Source of the DNA: CAVTRI01 sp963737075
GTDB taxonomy: Bacteria; Actinomycetota; Acidimicrobiia; Acidimicrobiales; Palsa-688
NCBI GenBank assembly: GCA_963737075.1
Contig: CAVTRI010000001.1
Coordinates: forward strand, 1,426,001-1,490,000
Reading direction: 5' to 3'
DNA: 64,000 nt
Positions 26,164 to 36,952 of this stretch are shown in pieces; position 1 is the first letter of the stretch; each line of letters begins with the position of its first letter. Under the pieces are notes generated by a model. That model saw only the letters and a list, made by a program, of their open reading frames with translations, was not told where the DNA came from and ran no database searches. The position numbers and the translations under genes were made by a program.

Positions 26164-27126
26164 TCAGCCGCCGCGCTCCGAAGCGTCGAGCAGGATCCGA
26201 GCCAGGCGGTCGGGCGCCTCGAACTCCAGTTGATGCCCGGCACCTTGCACGGTTTCGAGCCGGGCCCCGGGGATGGCCTCGGCGATGGCGCGGTTGCGAC
26301 TGTACGGCGTGAGGGTGTCGCGCGTGCCCGCGATGACGATGACCGGAACGCTGATGGCGGACAGCGAGTCGTCGAGGTCGAGCCCGGCCATGGCGCGCAG
26401 AAAGCCTCCCCGTACCGAGGGCGGCGTGGCGACGAAGGACTCTTGCGTCGCTACCAGATGCGACCACACTGGCTGTTTTCCAACCGAGTTGCGGACCAGT
26501 AACGGCCCGACCCGGCGACTGCCGTACGCCCGCTGGACCAGCGGCGAGGTCACGCTCCAGTAGCCGGCCTCCAGGACCCGTTTGTTGCGCGCCAGGTACT
26601 TACTGAGGGTGGCGACTAGCACGAGCGTGGCGACGCGTTCAGCCAGCACTTCTTTGTGGCGGACGGCGAACGTCTCGGCCGCGATGCCTCCCATCGAATG
26701 CCCGACGACCACCGCTTCGCGAAGGTCGAGCCCTTCCAGCACGGCCCGAAGGTCATCCGCGATCGCGTCGAGGGTGTACCCCGACGTCCCGACCGTCGAG
26801 GCGCCATGTCCCCGCTGGTCGTAGATGACGACTCTCCGCCCGGCATCCACCAGGCGCCGGGCGACCGGCCCCCAGACCCGGCGGTCGGCGGTCCAGCCGT
26901 GCACGGCGACGATCGCTGGCGCCGACGGTGGGCCGCAATCGAGCACCGCAATGCGCGCCCCGTCGGGGCTGTACACCGCGCGCTCGGTTCCTGGTGGGAG
27001 GACGAGCGGCTCACCTCCGGTCGGGTCTTCGGCGCGCGTCCAACGCCTCCGGGCGAGCACGGGGACGGCTGTCAGGGCGCCGGCGCCGGCTACGGCGGCT
27101 GCCAACCAGAGCGTGCGACGTTTCAC
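26164..27126 (-). CDS. Alpha/beta hydrolase, membrane-anchored or exported
   Basis: 320 aa. The N-terminus (KRRTLWLAAAVAGAGALTAVPVLA) is a signal-anchor. The core has VHGWTADRRVWGP, YDQRGHGAST, the nucleophile motif VGHSMGG, Asp in AGTRDTLTP and His in GAGHQLEFE, so the triad is complete. It overlaps the end of egtDB by 4 bp, suggesting co-expression, but nothing ties its substrate to ergothioneine. Confidence 0.82.
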   Translation of the reverse strand: MKRRTLWLAAAVAGAGALTAVPVLARRRWTRAEDPTGGEPLVLPPGTERAVYSPDGARIAVLDCGPPSAPAIVAVHGWTADRRVWGPVARRLVDAGRRVVIYDQRGHGASTVGTSGYTLDAIADDLRAVLEGLDLREAVVVGHSMGGIAAETFAVRHKEVLAERVATLVLVATLSKYLARNKRVLEAGYWSVTSPLVQRAYGSRRVGPLLVRNSVGKQPVWSHLVATQESFVATPPSVRGGFLRAMAGLDLDDSLSAISVPVIVIAGTRDTLTPYSRNRAIAEAIPGARLETVQGAGHQLEFEAPDRLARILLDASERGG

Positions 27127-29474
27127 GGCCGCCCGGCCGTAGAGAGGGACCGGGCGAGGCGCACGCCGCTGAACGCCCAGCGAGCGCCGGGAGGGAAGAA
27201 GTTGCGGTAGGTGAGCCTGGCGTGACCGCGCGGCGTCGCCACGCAGCTGCCCCGCAACACGTGCTGACCGACCATGAACTTCCCGTTGTACTCACCGACG
27301 ACGCCCGGGGCAGGCTCGAAGCCGGGGTAAGGCAGATAGGCGCTGGCGGTCCACTGCCACGCCTCCCCGTACAGCTCGCGCAGGCCGCTGCCGGCCGCGG
27401 GGCGAGGATGCAGCGCGCCTGCCGCGGGGTCCTGGACATCGACGGTCGCCGCCAGCGCCTCCCACTCCGCTTCGGTCGGCAGCCGGGCCCCGGCCCAGCG
27501 GGCGTAGGCGTCGGCTTCGTAGTAGCTGACGTGGACCACTGGCTCTGCGGGGTCGACGGGCCGCAGGCCGGTCAGGGCGTACACCAGCCAGCCGTCTTCT
27601 GGCCCGGATGGTTGCGGCCGCCTCGACAGGTCCGCTCCGGCCGGCTCCCAGTACAGCGGCGCTTGCAGGCCGTCAGCCTGGACAGCGGCCCAGCCGTCCG
27701 ACAGCCAGAGTTCCGGCCTGCGGTAGCCGCCGTCGTCCATGAACGCCAGCCATTCGCCGGCCGTGACCAGCCGGTCCGCCAGTGCGAAGGGCTCCAGCCA
27801 CTCGGCGTGGGCAGGCGCCTCGTTGTCGAAGCAGAACCCGCCCTCCCCCAGGTCGCGGCCGACGCCAACCAGCCCTCCGGGATGCTCGATCCACTCGACT
27901 GCACGCGCGGCAGGGTGCCGGCCCGACACGGGCCGACCGGGCCGGTAGGCGGGGCGGAGGGGGTTGGTGCCGAGCACGTGCTTGATGTCCATGAGCAGGA
28001 GCTCCTGGTGCTGCTGCTCGTGGTGCAGGCCGAGCTCGATGCGCGCCCGCGCCCCGTCGGTCGGGTGTCGATCGAGGAAGGGGACGATCGCCTCGTCGAC
28101 GGTCTGGCGGTACGCGGTGACCTCGCCGACTCCCGGGCGGCTGAGCAGGCCCCGGTTGGCCCGGGTGTGACGCGGGCCGGCGCCCTCGTAGTACGAGTTG
28201 AACAGGTAGAGGTACCGCTCGTCGTACGGGCGCCACGACGGCACATACTCGAGCAGCACGAACTGCTCGAAAAACCAGGTGACGTGGGCGCGATGCCACT
28301 TCGTCGGGCTGACGTCAGGCATGGTCTGGACCGTCTGGTCCTCGGCCGACAGCGGCGCCGAGAGTGCCTCCGTCACCGCCCGGACCTGCAAGTAGCCGTC
28401 GGTGGTGGGGCGAGGGGGTTCGGGGGCGGTCACGGCCACACCCTCCCGGGCCGGCACCCAGCCGTCTGCGGCCCGTACCGGCTCCCAGCCGTGGCCCTGG
28501 CGCCGGGCAAGTACGACGGCGAAGTCTCCGCCAGGGTCGAGCCACGTCCGGGTGATGCCGAAGCCGGCCCGGCGCAACTCGCCGTCGACCTGCTCGGGGC
28601 GGAACTTGGCGCTGGTCTCGGTGCTGATTTCTTCGCCATCGCACAGGTCCACCACCAGGTCCAGCGCCCCGACGTGGACCTGCTGGTTGGCGCGGGAGCG
28701 CAGTCCCATGGAGACATGCGACCGCTCGGCGTCCCAGCGGCTGACGTAGTCGAAGCGCGAGAGGTCGAAGTCGGCGTCGAGGGCGTCGTTGACGACGGCG
28801 AGCACGTTGCGCTCGAACGCCGCCGTCACCCCGGCGGCGTCGTCGTAGGCGGCCACCAGTCGGGCGGTGTCCTTCACCAGGTCGACCCCGAGGAGCAGCC
28901 ACTCACCTGGGGCCAGGGCGCCGGCCAGACGGCGAAGGAACGCGGCTCGCGGCCCGTCCTCGAGGTTGCCGATGGTGCTGCCCAGGAAAGCGACCAGCCG
29001 GTCATGGCCGGCCGGGATCTGGTCGAGATGGTGCTCGAAGTCGCCGACCACTCCGGCCAGCCGCAGCCGCGTGTACCGGCGGGCCAACCGGTCGAGCGAG
29101 GCCCGCAGTGTCGGCTCGGCGACATCGAAGGCGACGAACCCTTCGAGGGTCCCGCCGGCCGCCAGCGCGTCGAGGAGCAGCCGGGTCTTGTCGGAGGTGC
29201 CGGAACCAAGTTCGACCAGGGTCGCGGCCCGTGTGAGGCCGGCCACGTCGCCGGCATGTGCAGCGAGCACCGCTCGCTCCGCCCGGGTCAGGTAGTACTC
29301 AGGCAGGTCACAGATCTTGTCGAACAGCTCAGAGCCGCGCTCGTCATACAGCCACTTGGGTGGCAGGCGCTTGGGGGTGGCGAGAAGACCGGCGCGCACA
29401 TCCGACGCGAGCTGTCCCGCAAGCTCGGGTGCAGAGGCCTGGACGTCAATCGTGGGGGGAGGGATGGAGGCCAT
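27123..29474 (-). CDS. egtDB: Fused ergothioneine biosynthesis protein: EgtD (histidine trimethyltransferase) + EgtB (sulfoxide synthase)
   Basis: 783 aa in one frame. Residues 1-325 match EgtD, which trimethylates histidine to hercynine: WLYDERGSELFDKI, VELGSGTSDKTRLLLDAL and FLGSTIGNLE. Residues 350-783 match EgtB, the iron enzyme joining hercynine to a cysteine thiol donor: a DinB-like helical domain with WHRAH (H394, H397), the iron-ligand motif HHEQQHQE (H485, H489), then a formylglycine-enzyme-like domain ending LRGSCVATPRGHARLTYRNF. Bacteria usually carry egtB and egtD as separate genes; this order is that of fungal Egt1. No egtA, egtC or egtE is in the window. Confidence 0.9.
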   Translation of the reverse strand: MASIPPPTIDVQASAPELAGQLASDVRAGLLATPKRLPPKWLYDERGSELFDKICDLPEYYLTRAERAVLAAHAGDVAGLTRAATLVELGSGTSDKTRLLLDALAAGGTLEGFVAFDVAEPTLRASLDRLARRYTRLRLAGVVGDFEHHLDQIPAGHDRLVAFLGSTIGNLEDGPRAAFLRRLAGALAPGEWLLLGVDLVKDTARLVAAYDDAAGVTAAFERNVLAVVNDALDADFDLSRFDYVSRWDAERSHVSMGLRSRANQQVHVGALDLVVDLCDGEEISTETSAKFRPEQVDGELRRAGFGITRTWLDPGGDFAVVLARRQGHGWEPVRAADGWVPAREGVAVTAPEPPRPTTDGYLQVRAVTEALSAPLSAEDQTVQTMPDVSPTKWHRAHVTWFFEQFVLLEYVPSWRPYDERYLYLFNSYYEGAGPRHTRANRGLLSRPGVGEVTAYRQTVDEAIVPFLDRHPTDGARARIELGLHHEQQHQELLLMDIKHVLGTNPLRPAYRPGRPVSGRHPAARAVEWIEHPGGLVGVGRDLGEGGFCFDNEAPAHAEWLEPFALADRLVTAGEWLAFMDDGGYRRPELWLSDGWAAVQADGLQAPLYWEPAGADLSRRPQPSGPEDGWLVYALTGLRPVDPAEPVVHVSYYEADAYARWAGARLPTEAEWEALAATVDVQDPAAGALHPRPAAGSGLRELYGEAWQWTASAYLPYPGFEPAPGVVGEYNGKFMVGQHVLRGSCVATPRGHARLTYRNFFPPGARWAFSGVRLARSLSTAGRP

Positions 29475-29561
29475 GACATTCCAGACGCGGCGCCGGGGGC
29501 GCCGCTCGCACGACCCTACCCCGGCGCGGCTCCGAACATGCGGACGAGCGAGAACCTTTGG

Positions 29562-29593
29562 CTAGTGCCCCTCCTTTTCTGCTTGGGCACTAG
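29562..29593 (-). terminator. Stem-loop at the korB stop codon, possible terminator
   Basis: A perfect 9-bp stem (CTAGTGCCC/GGGCACTAG) with a 14-nt loop; one arm contains the korB TAG. No T tract follows, so it may be a processing or pausing hairpin instead. Confidence 0.45.
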
Positions 29594-30609
29594 GAGACCG
29601 TCCAGGTCGACCCTGACGCGAGAAGGGAAGCCAGGTCGCCCGGGCCCCTTCGTTCGGCGGCGGCCACCAGCTGCCCGTTGACCAGGCTGCCGTAGTCCGG
29701 CCGGTCCACGTCGCGGAAGACGCCGATCGGAGTAGGTGTCGTCGGCCCCTCGGCCAGCCGAGACAGGGCGAACGCCAGGGACGGGTCAGCCCGGTGCTCG
29801 TCGTGAACGAGGAGACGGTCCTCGCCGACGTCGGCCACGTCGACGATCTTGGCCTGCCCGTCTTCGAGGATGACGCCGTGCTCGCCTTCGGGGCCGAAAC
29901 GGACGGGCTCGCCGTGGGTGAGGTTGATCAGCATCTTGGGCCGGGCGTCTTTGCTGGTGATCGTCTCGAACGCCCCGTCGTTGAAGACATTGCAGTTTTG
30001 GTACACCTCGACGAAGGCCGCGCCGTGGTGCTCGTACGCCCGTTTGAACGTCGTCATCATGTGCTTGCGCTCCATGTCGTGGGTGCGAGCCACGAAACTC
30101 GCCTCTGCCCCAAGCGCCAGCGACACCGGGTTGTACGGGTAGTCGATGGACCCGAACGGCGTCGACTTCGTCACTTTGCCGGTCTCGCTCGTCGGCGAGT
30201 ATTGACCTTTGGTCAGCCCGTAAATCTGGTTGTTGAACAGGATGATCGTGAAGTTGACGTTGCGGCGAAGGGCGTGCAGCAGGTGGTTGCCCCCGATGGA
30301 GAGAGCGTCCCCGTCACCGGTGATCACCCACACGTGCAGGTCCGGGCGGGCGACGGCGACCCCGGTCGCGAACGCCGGAGCCCGGCCGTGGATGGAGTGG
30401 ACCCCGTAGGTGTTCATATAGTACGGGAACCTTGAAGCGCACCCGATCCCGGATACGAAGACGGTGTCCTCGCGGCGGGCGCCCAGTTCGGGCATCAGCA
30501 TCTGGACCGCGGTGAGCACGGAGTAGTCCCCGCACCCCGGGCACCAGCGGACCTCCTGGTCGCTGGTCCAGTCCTTCTTGGTCGTTTCCGGTACAGCCAC
30601 GTCAGTCAT
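29590..30609 (-). CDS. korB: 2-oxoacid:ferredoxin oxidoreductase, beta subunit (2-oxoglutarate type)
   Basis: 339 aa from the ATG at 30609. WCPGCGDYSVL and the thiamine-diphosphate motif ITGDGDALSIGGNHLLHALRRN with NNQIYGLTKGQYSPTS are diagnostic of KorB-type subunits. With KorA it oxidises 2-oxoglutarate (or a related 2-oxoacid) to the acyl-CoA, reducing ferredoxin. It lies 25 bp after korA. The KorA/KorB type is common in actinobacteria, where it can serve the TCA cycle alongside or instead of 2-oxoglutarate dehydrogenase. Confidence 0.92.
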   Translation of the reverse strand: MTDVAVPETTKKDWTSDQEVRWCPGCGDYSVLTAVQMLMPELGARREDTVFVSGIGCASRFPYYMNTYGVHSIHGRAPAFATGVAVARPDLHVWVITGDGDALSIGGNHLLHALRRNVNFTIILFNNQIYGLTKGQYSPTSETGKVTKSTPFGSIDYPYNPVSLALGAEASFVARTHDMERKHMMTTFKRAYEHHGAAFVEVYQNCNVFNDGAFETITSKDARPKMLINLTHGEPVRFGPEGEHGVILEDGQAKIVDVADVGEDRLLVHDEHRADPSLAFALSRLAEGPTTPTPIGVFRDVDRPDYGSLVNGQLVAAAERRGPGDLASLLASGSTWTVS

Positions 30610-30634
30610 GTCAGCAGTCGTCTCTCTTCGGGGT

Positions 30635-32524
<1,890 letters not shown>

Positions 32525-32744
32525 AGCTGGTCCCTTCCGAAGCTGAACAACACCAGTGTAGGCCGGGGGTGCCCAAGCGAGCAGATTGGCGACGTATCGG
32601 GCTGCGATTGTCTTTGCTACCCGCCGGCGGTCGTTGCTGGTGTGCTCCCAGCTTCGACGGCTCCATAGTCAAGTGGTGGTCGGCCGCCGACAACGCGTGG
32701 CGAGCGGTCCATGCGTCGGAACGGGTCGGTACGGTAGCCGGAGC

Positions 32745-33575
32745 ATGGTCCCGCTGCCGCTCGCCCAGATTCGCCTGGTCGCCACCGACCTGGACGGCAC
32801 CCTGCTCGACCCAGACGGCAAGGTCGCCCCCCGTACGGCCACGGCCGTGCGGGCGGCCCGCGACACGGGCATCCACGTGGTGCCGGTGACGGGGCGTCCT
32901 CCGCAGGCCCTCTGGCACATCACCGAGGCCGCAGGCCTCGGCCCGCTCGGCGTGTGCTGCAACGGCGCCGCCATCGTCGACGTCGACCGCCAGGCCCTGC
33001 TGCAGGTCGATCCCTTGGCCGGCGAGTCCGCTGCCCGCCTGGTCGACCTGGTGCGGGCGGCGGAGCCGGACGTGCGGCTGGCCTGCGACGATCTGGAGCT
33101 GTTCAGCTACGAGGAGCGGTTCTTCGAGGCGCCCTCCGCGTGGGACGAGGAGATGCGCGAGGTCTCGGACATGCGAGCCGTCGTCGCCGACCACGGCTGC
33201 GTGAAGCTGATCGGCCGCGTCCCGGGACTCTCCGCCACCGAGCTCATCGGCCGGCTCGAGCGCGAGATCGCCGACGAGGGCTACGTGACGACGTCTGGCC
33301 TCGACTGGGTGGACATCGGCGCCCCGGGCGTGTCCAAGGCGTTCGCCGTCGAGCGGGTGTGCGGGCTGCTCAGCGTTGGCGTGGACGAGGTCATCGCGGT
33401 TGGCGACAACCACAACGACCTGTCCGTGCTGGCGTGGGCGGGCCAGGCGATGGCGCCGGCGAACGCGGTCGCCGAGGTGCGGGCGGTGGCCACCAGGCTG
33501 CTGCCGTCCAATGCCGACGGCTGCGTCGCTGTGCTGCTCGAGGAGCTGGTGGCGGCCCGCGCGCCGGCGCGCTAG
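32745..33575 (+). CDS. Cof-type HAD-IIB phosphatase
   Basis: 276 aa from the ATG at 32745. HAD motif I is VATDLDGTLLDPDGKV, motif II VVPVTGRPPQ, motif III Lys near VSKAFAVE and motif IV AVGDNHNDLSVLAWAG. Cof proteins dephosphorylate sugar phosphates and cofactor phosphates; the substrate is unknown. It stands alone, divergent from korA and convergent with the SSB-like gene. Confidence 0.85.
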   Translation: MVPLPLAQIRLVATDLDGTLLDPDGKVAPRTATAVRAARDTGIHVVPVTGRPPQALWHITEAAGLGPLGVCCNGAAIVDVDRQALLQVDPLAGESAARLVDLVRAAEPDVRLACDDLELFSYEERFFEAPSAWDEEMREVSDMRAVVADHGCVKLIGRVPGLSATELIGRLEREIADEGYVTTSGLDWVDIGAPGVSKAFAVERVCGLLSVGVDEVIAVGDNHNDLSVLAWAGQAMAPANAVAEVRAVATRLLPSNADGCVAVLLEELVAARAPAR

Positions 33576-33595
33576 TCGGATCTTCACCCTCCTCG

Positions 33596-34075
33596 TCAGC
33601 CGGCGGCGGCGGCTTCGATCACCGCGGTGAGCTCGGCGAGCGCGATGCGGACCCGCTTTAGCGAGCTGAGGGGGACGACGCGTTCGGCGACCACTTCAAC
33701 CCGGCTCTGTGTCGCGCCGCCGGCGCGGAAGAAGCGGCGGCGCACACGGCCGATCACCAGCACGGCGGCGTCAGCGTCCAGGGCGCCTGCCCACGCGGGG
33801 GCGTCGAACCAGACGACGGGGGCGGTCTCAGCCCGCGTCTGCGTTGCTACCTGTGGGCGGCGACGAGGCGACGTACCGGCTACGGCTCCGCTGGTCTCTC
33901 CGGTCTTCTTGCCCGGTGTCGGCTCGTGTCCGACAGGCCCGGTCCGGGCAGCCGGCGCGTGCGGGAGGTCAGCCGGGGCGACGGTGAGCTCCAGCGTGAC
34001 GAGGCGGCTGCCGGAGGGCAGCGTCCGCTGCTCGGCCGGCCGGGCGAGATGCCCTTGCAGGGCGACGACGTTCAT
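33596..34075 (-). CDS. Single-stranded DNA-binding (OB-fold) protein, atypical
   Basis: 159 aa. Residues 1-32 (MNVVALQGHLARPAEQRTLPSG then RLVTLELTV) and the last 65 residues (VVWFDAPAWAG, AVLVIGRVRRRFFRAGG) match an SSB OB fold. Residues 38-85 are a Pro/Thr/Lys-rich insertion. The C-terminus (AVIEAAAAG) lacks the acidic DDxIPF-like tip that recruits partners in canonical SSB. The ATG at 34075 is fixed by a strong ribosome binding site. Probably a paralogue, not the main replication SSB. Confidence 0.68.
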   Translation of the reverse strand: MNVVALQGHLARPAEQRTLPSGSRLVTLELTVAPADLPHAPAARTGPVGHEPTPGKKTGETSGAVAGTSPRRRPQVATQTRAETAPVVWFDAPAWAGALDADAAVLVIGRVRRRFFRAGGATQSRVEVVAERVVPLSSLKRVRIALAELTAVIEAAAAG

Positions 34076-34082
34076 GGCAAGA

Positions 34083-34091
34083 CCCTCCTTT
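34083..34091 (-). promoter_or_regulatory. Strong Shine-Dalgarno of the SSB-like gene
   Basis: AAAGGAGGG lies 7 nt before the ATG. It decides the start against an upstream in-frame codon and suggests high translation. Confidence 0.7.
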
Positions 34092-34284
34092 GTTTCGCCA
34101 GGTATGAGCCCGGCGATCACCCTTTCCGATGCGATGGGGGCGGCCAGCGCTCAGCTGGCGAGGAGGGCGGAGAGACCCGCCGAAGCGGCCGGGTGCCGGG
34201 CAGCCGGCAGAGGCAACGCAGGGTGAGGCTAGATCGGGGCTGTGACGGCCATCGGCACTCCGGTCCGGGTGCCGGTTGGCCGGC

Positions 34285-35718
34285 TCATCGGAGGGCCCGC
34301 AGGCGCTGACGGACGTCGAACGCCTCCGGGTCGGAAGCGTCGATCCGAGCGAACAGGTCCCGCGCTTTGGGGAGCTCCCCGGCACGCTCGTACAGATCGG
34401 CCAGCACGTACCACTGGCGGATGTGGCGGTCCTGTAGTCTGCCGACCCGCCGGGCGCCCCGTTCGAGCAGGGCGATGGCCCCGGCCAGGTCTCCTTGATC
34501 GGCAAGGCATCCCGCGGCCACAATCCGGCCTTCCGCCACCAGGTCCCCGCTGGGCGAGGCTTGCCGCAGCTCCTCCCAGAGCTCTTCCGCCCGGGGATAC
34601 CGTCGGAGGGCCCGGTAGGAGTCCGCCAGCACCGGGTGCTGGTCATAGGCGCCGGAGAGTGTCCGGTAGGCCTCCAGTTGCTTGGCGGCCGCGGCCCACT
34701 GGCCGCTGCGATAGAGGGTCAGCCCGTACAGCTCGCGTACGGCGGGCGCGTCCGGCACCTCCTCTGCGACGGCGCGCAGGACCCGGCGGGCGTCGGTGTA
34801 GCGCTGGCGGTCGTACGCGAAGGTGGCATCCGCCAGCCGCGCCGCCAATCGTTGACCGCGCTCTTTCCCTGCGGCGCCTGCGAGCTCTTCGACAACAGGT
34901 GAGGGCACGCGCCGTCGCCGCCCACCAGCGGCGGGGAACCGCGGGCGGGGCGCCGGTGCCGGGGCTTCCGGCGGCTCTTCGACCCAGACTTCCTCCGGCT
35001 CCCAATCGTCGCCCCTACCGCCGGCCCGGCCGACTGCGTCCCGCCACAGCTCAGAGGCGGAGGGTCCGTCGGTACGCCCCAGTGCTCTTGCGCCGCGGCG
35101 GGCGACGCTGCCCCAACCGGGGCGCTGAACCTCTGGGCCTGGCCGGGGCGACCGCGGAGCAGCTCCACTGGTTCGCGGCGGCCGTCCTATCTGTGAACGC
35201 GGGTGTCCCTCGCGAGCGCGGCGGTCGGCCGGCCCGTCATAGCGGGAACGGCCCGCTTGGCTCCGCCGCTCGCCGTCTCGGCCAAACCGAGGCCCGCCTT
35301 GGCGTCTGGGCGCCGCGTCGCGGCGCTCGGTTGGCCGCTGCGGGCGACCCTTGGGCGCCCCGGGTTGCCGATCCGCCGGCGACTCTCGTCGAGGAGGTCG
35401 GCCCCGGCTGCTTGCACCCCTGTTGGCGGGTCGTGGACGTGCCCCTGGCTTGAAAGCGTGGGTTTCTCTTCCCGATTCGCCTCGCCTCGTTTGCCCGCCG
35501 GGTCTCCCCTGGCGGGCCGGCCGCGGCGCCCCGGGGCGGCCGCCCTGTCGGCGTGGCGGCTGCGTTGTCGCCCCCTGCGGCCGGGCGTGGTGCTCGTTCC
35601 GGCTACGCGTCCCGTCCCCGCGTCTGGGCCCGCCGCGCGGAGCTGCGCTCGCGCCGCTTCTTCTCGGAGCCCGGTTGGCCGGACGGGCGGGGCGCGGCTT
35701 CTCCGGCGGTTCGGGCAT
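34285..35718 (-). CDS. Tetratricopeptide-repeat protein with long disordered Arg/Pro/Gly-rich N-terminus
   Basis: About 477 aa from the ATG at 35718. Residues 1-230 are extremely rich in Arg, Pro and Gly with repeated RPxR and GGxP patches and look disordered and nucleic-acid binding. Residues 310-477 fold as TPR-like helical repeats (RYTDARRVLRAVAEEVPDAPAVRELYGLTLYRSG). It follows the rRNA operon terminator, so it needs its own promoter. No function is assigned; actinobacterial TPR proteins of this build occur near rRNA or tyrS loci. Confidence 0.65.
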   Translation of the reverse strand: MPEPPEKPRPARPANRAPRRSGASAAPRGGPRRGDGTRSRNEHHARPQGATTQPPRRQGGRPGAPRPARQGRPGGQTRRGESGRETHAFKPGARPRPANRGASSRGRPPRRESPADRQPGAPKGRPQRPTERRDAAPRRQGGPRFGRDGERRSQAGRSRYDGPADRRAREGHPRSQIGRPPRTSGAAPRSPRPGPEVQRPGWGSVARRGARALGRTDGPSASELWRDAVGRAGGRGDDWEPEEVWVEEPPEAPAPAPRPRFPAAGGRRRRVPSPVVEELAGAAGKERGQRLAARLADATFAYDRQRYTDARRVLRAVAEEVPDAPAVRELYGLTLYRSGQWAAAAKQLEAYRTLSGAYDQHPVLADSYRALRRYPRAEELWEELRQASPSGDLVAEGRIVAAGCLADQGDLAGAIALLERGARRVGRLQDRHIRQWYVLADLYERAGELPKARDLFARIDASDPEAFDVRQRLRALR

Positions 35719-35744
35719 CGGTCCAGCGTACCGGCGACGCGACA

Positions 35745-35778
35745 GCGCCCCGCTGCTCTGTTTGAGCTTGCGGGGCGC
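35745..35778 (-). terminator. Terminator hairpin of the rRNA operon
   Basis: A perfect 9-bp GC stem (GCGCCCCGC/GCGGGGCGC) encloses an inner GCTC/GAGC stem, 16 nt past the 5S 3' end. There is no clear T run, as is common at this GC content. Confidence 0.7.
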
Positions 35779-35793
35779 TATCTCCACGAATAT

Positions 35794-35909
<116 letters not shown>

Positions 35910-35959
35910 AACCGTGCTCACTGTCCTGCGCGGCGGGCAGACCGCCGCCCCTGTGAGCG

Positions 35960-35978
35960 TTCCATAGCGAGCACGAGC
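35960..35978 (-). promoter_or_regulatory. 3' arm of the pre-23S processing stem
   Basis: This 19-nt arm is the exact reverse complement of 40571-40589, so the 23S precursor is closed by a perfect 19-bp stem, the normal RNase III substrate. Confidence 0.8.
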
Positions 35979-36265
35979 AAAGGTGTCCCAAGCCCTCGGC
36001 CGATTAGTACCGGTCGGCTGAACACATTGCTGTGCGTACACCTCCGGCCTATCAACGTGGTCGTCTACCACGGGCCTTACCTGGTTAACCCAGTGGGAAA
36101 TCTCATCTTGGAACGAGCTTCGCACTTAGATGCTTTCAGCGCTTATCCCTTCCGCAGGTCGCCAACCAGCCGTGCCCTTGGCAGGACAACTGGCACACGA
36201 GAGCTGCGTCCGTCCCGGTCCTCTCGTACTAGGGACAGCCTTCCTCAGATTTCCTACGGCTGCAC

Positions 36266-36297
<32 letters not shown>

Positions 36298-36313
36298 AAA
36301 CCCAGCTCGCGTA

Positions 36314-36350
<37 letters not shown>

Positions 36351-36351
36351 A

Positions 36352-36396
<45 letters not shown>

Positions 36397-36600
36397 TCCC
36401 GTCGATATGGACTCTTGGGGAAGATGAGCCTGTTATCCCCGGGGTACCTTTTATCCGTTGATCGACGGCGCTTCCACACGCAACCGCCGGGTCACTATGC
36501 CCTGCTTTCGCACCTGCTCGACCTGTAAGTCTCGCAGTCAAGCTCCCTTGTGCCATTACACTCAACGGCTGATTGCCAACCAGCCTGAGGGAACCTTTGG

Positions 36601-36647
<47 letters not shown>

Positions 36648-36905
36648 ACCTGACGCTGTCCCCCATCCGGATCACGGACGTGGGTTAGATTCCCGTCACA
36701 TGCAGGGTGGTATTTCAACGTTGACTCCACCCCAGCTGGCGCTGAGGCTTCCAAGTCTCCCACCTATCCTACACAACATGTAACAAAAACCAACATCAAG
36801 CTGCAGTGAAGGTCCACGGGGTCTTTCCGTCCTGGTGCAGCTAACGAGCATCTTTACTCGTACTTCAATTTCGCCGAGTCTGTGGTTGAGACAGTAGGAA
36901 AGTCG

Positions 36906-36952
<47 letters not shown>

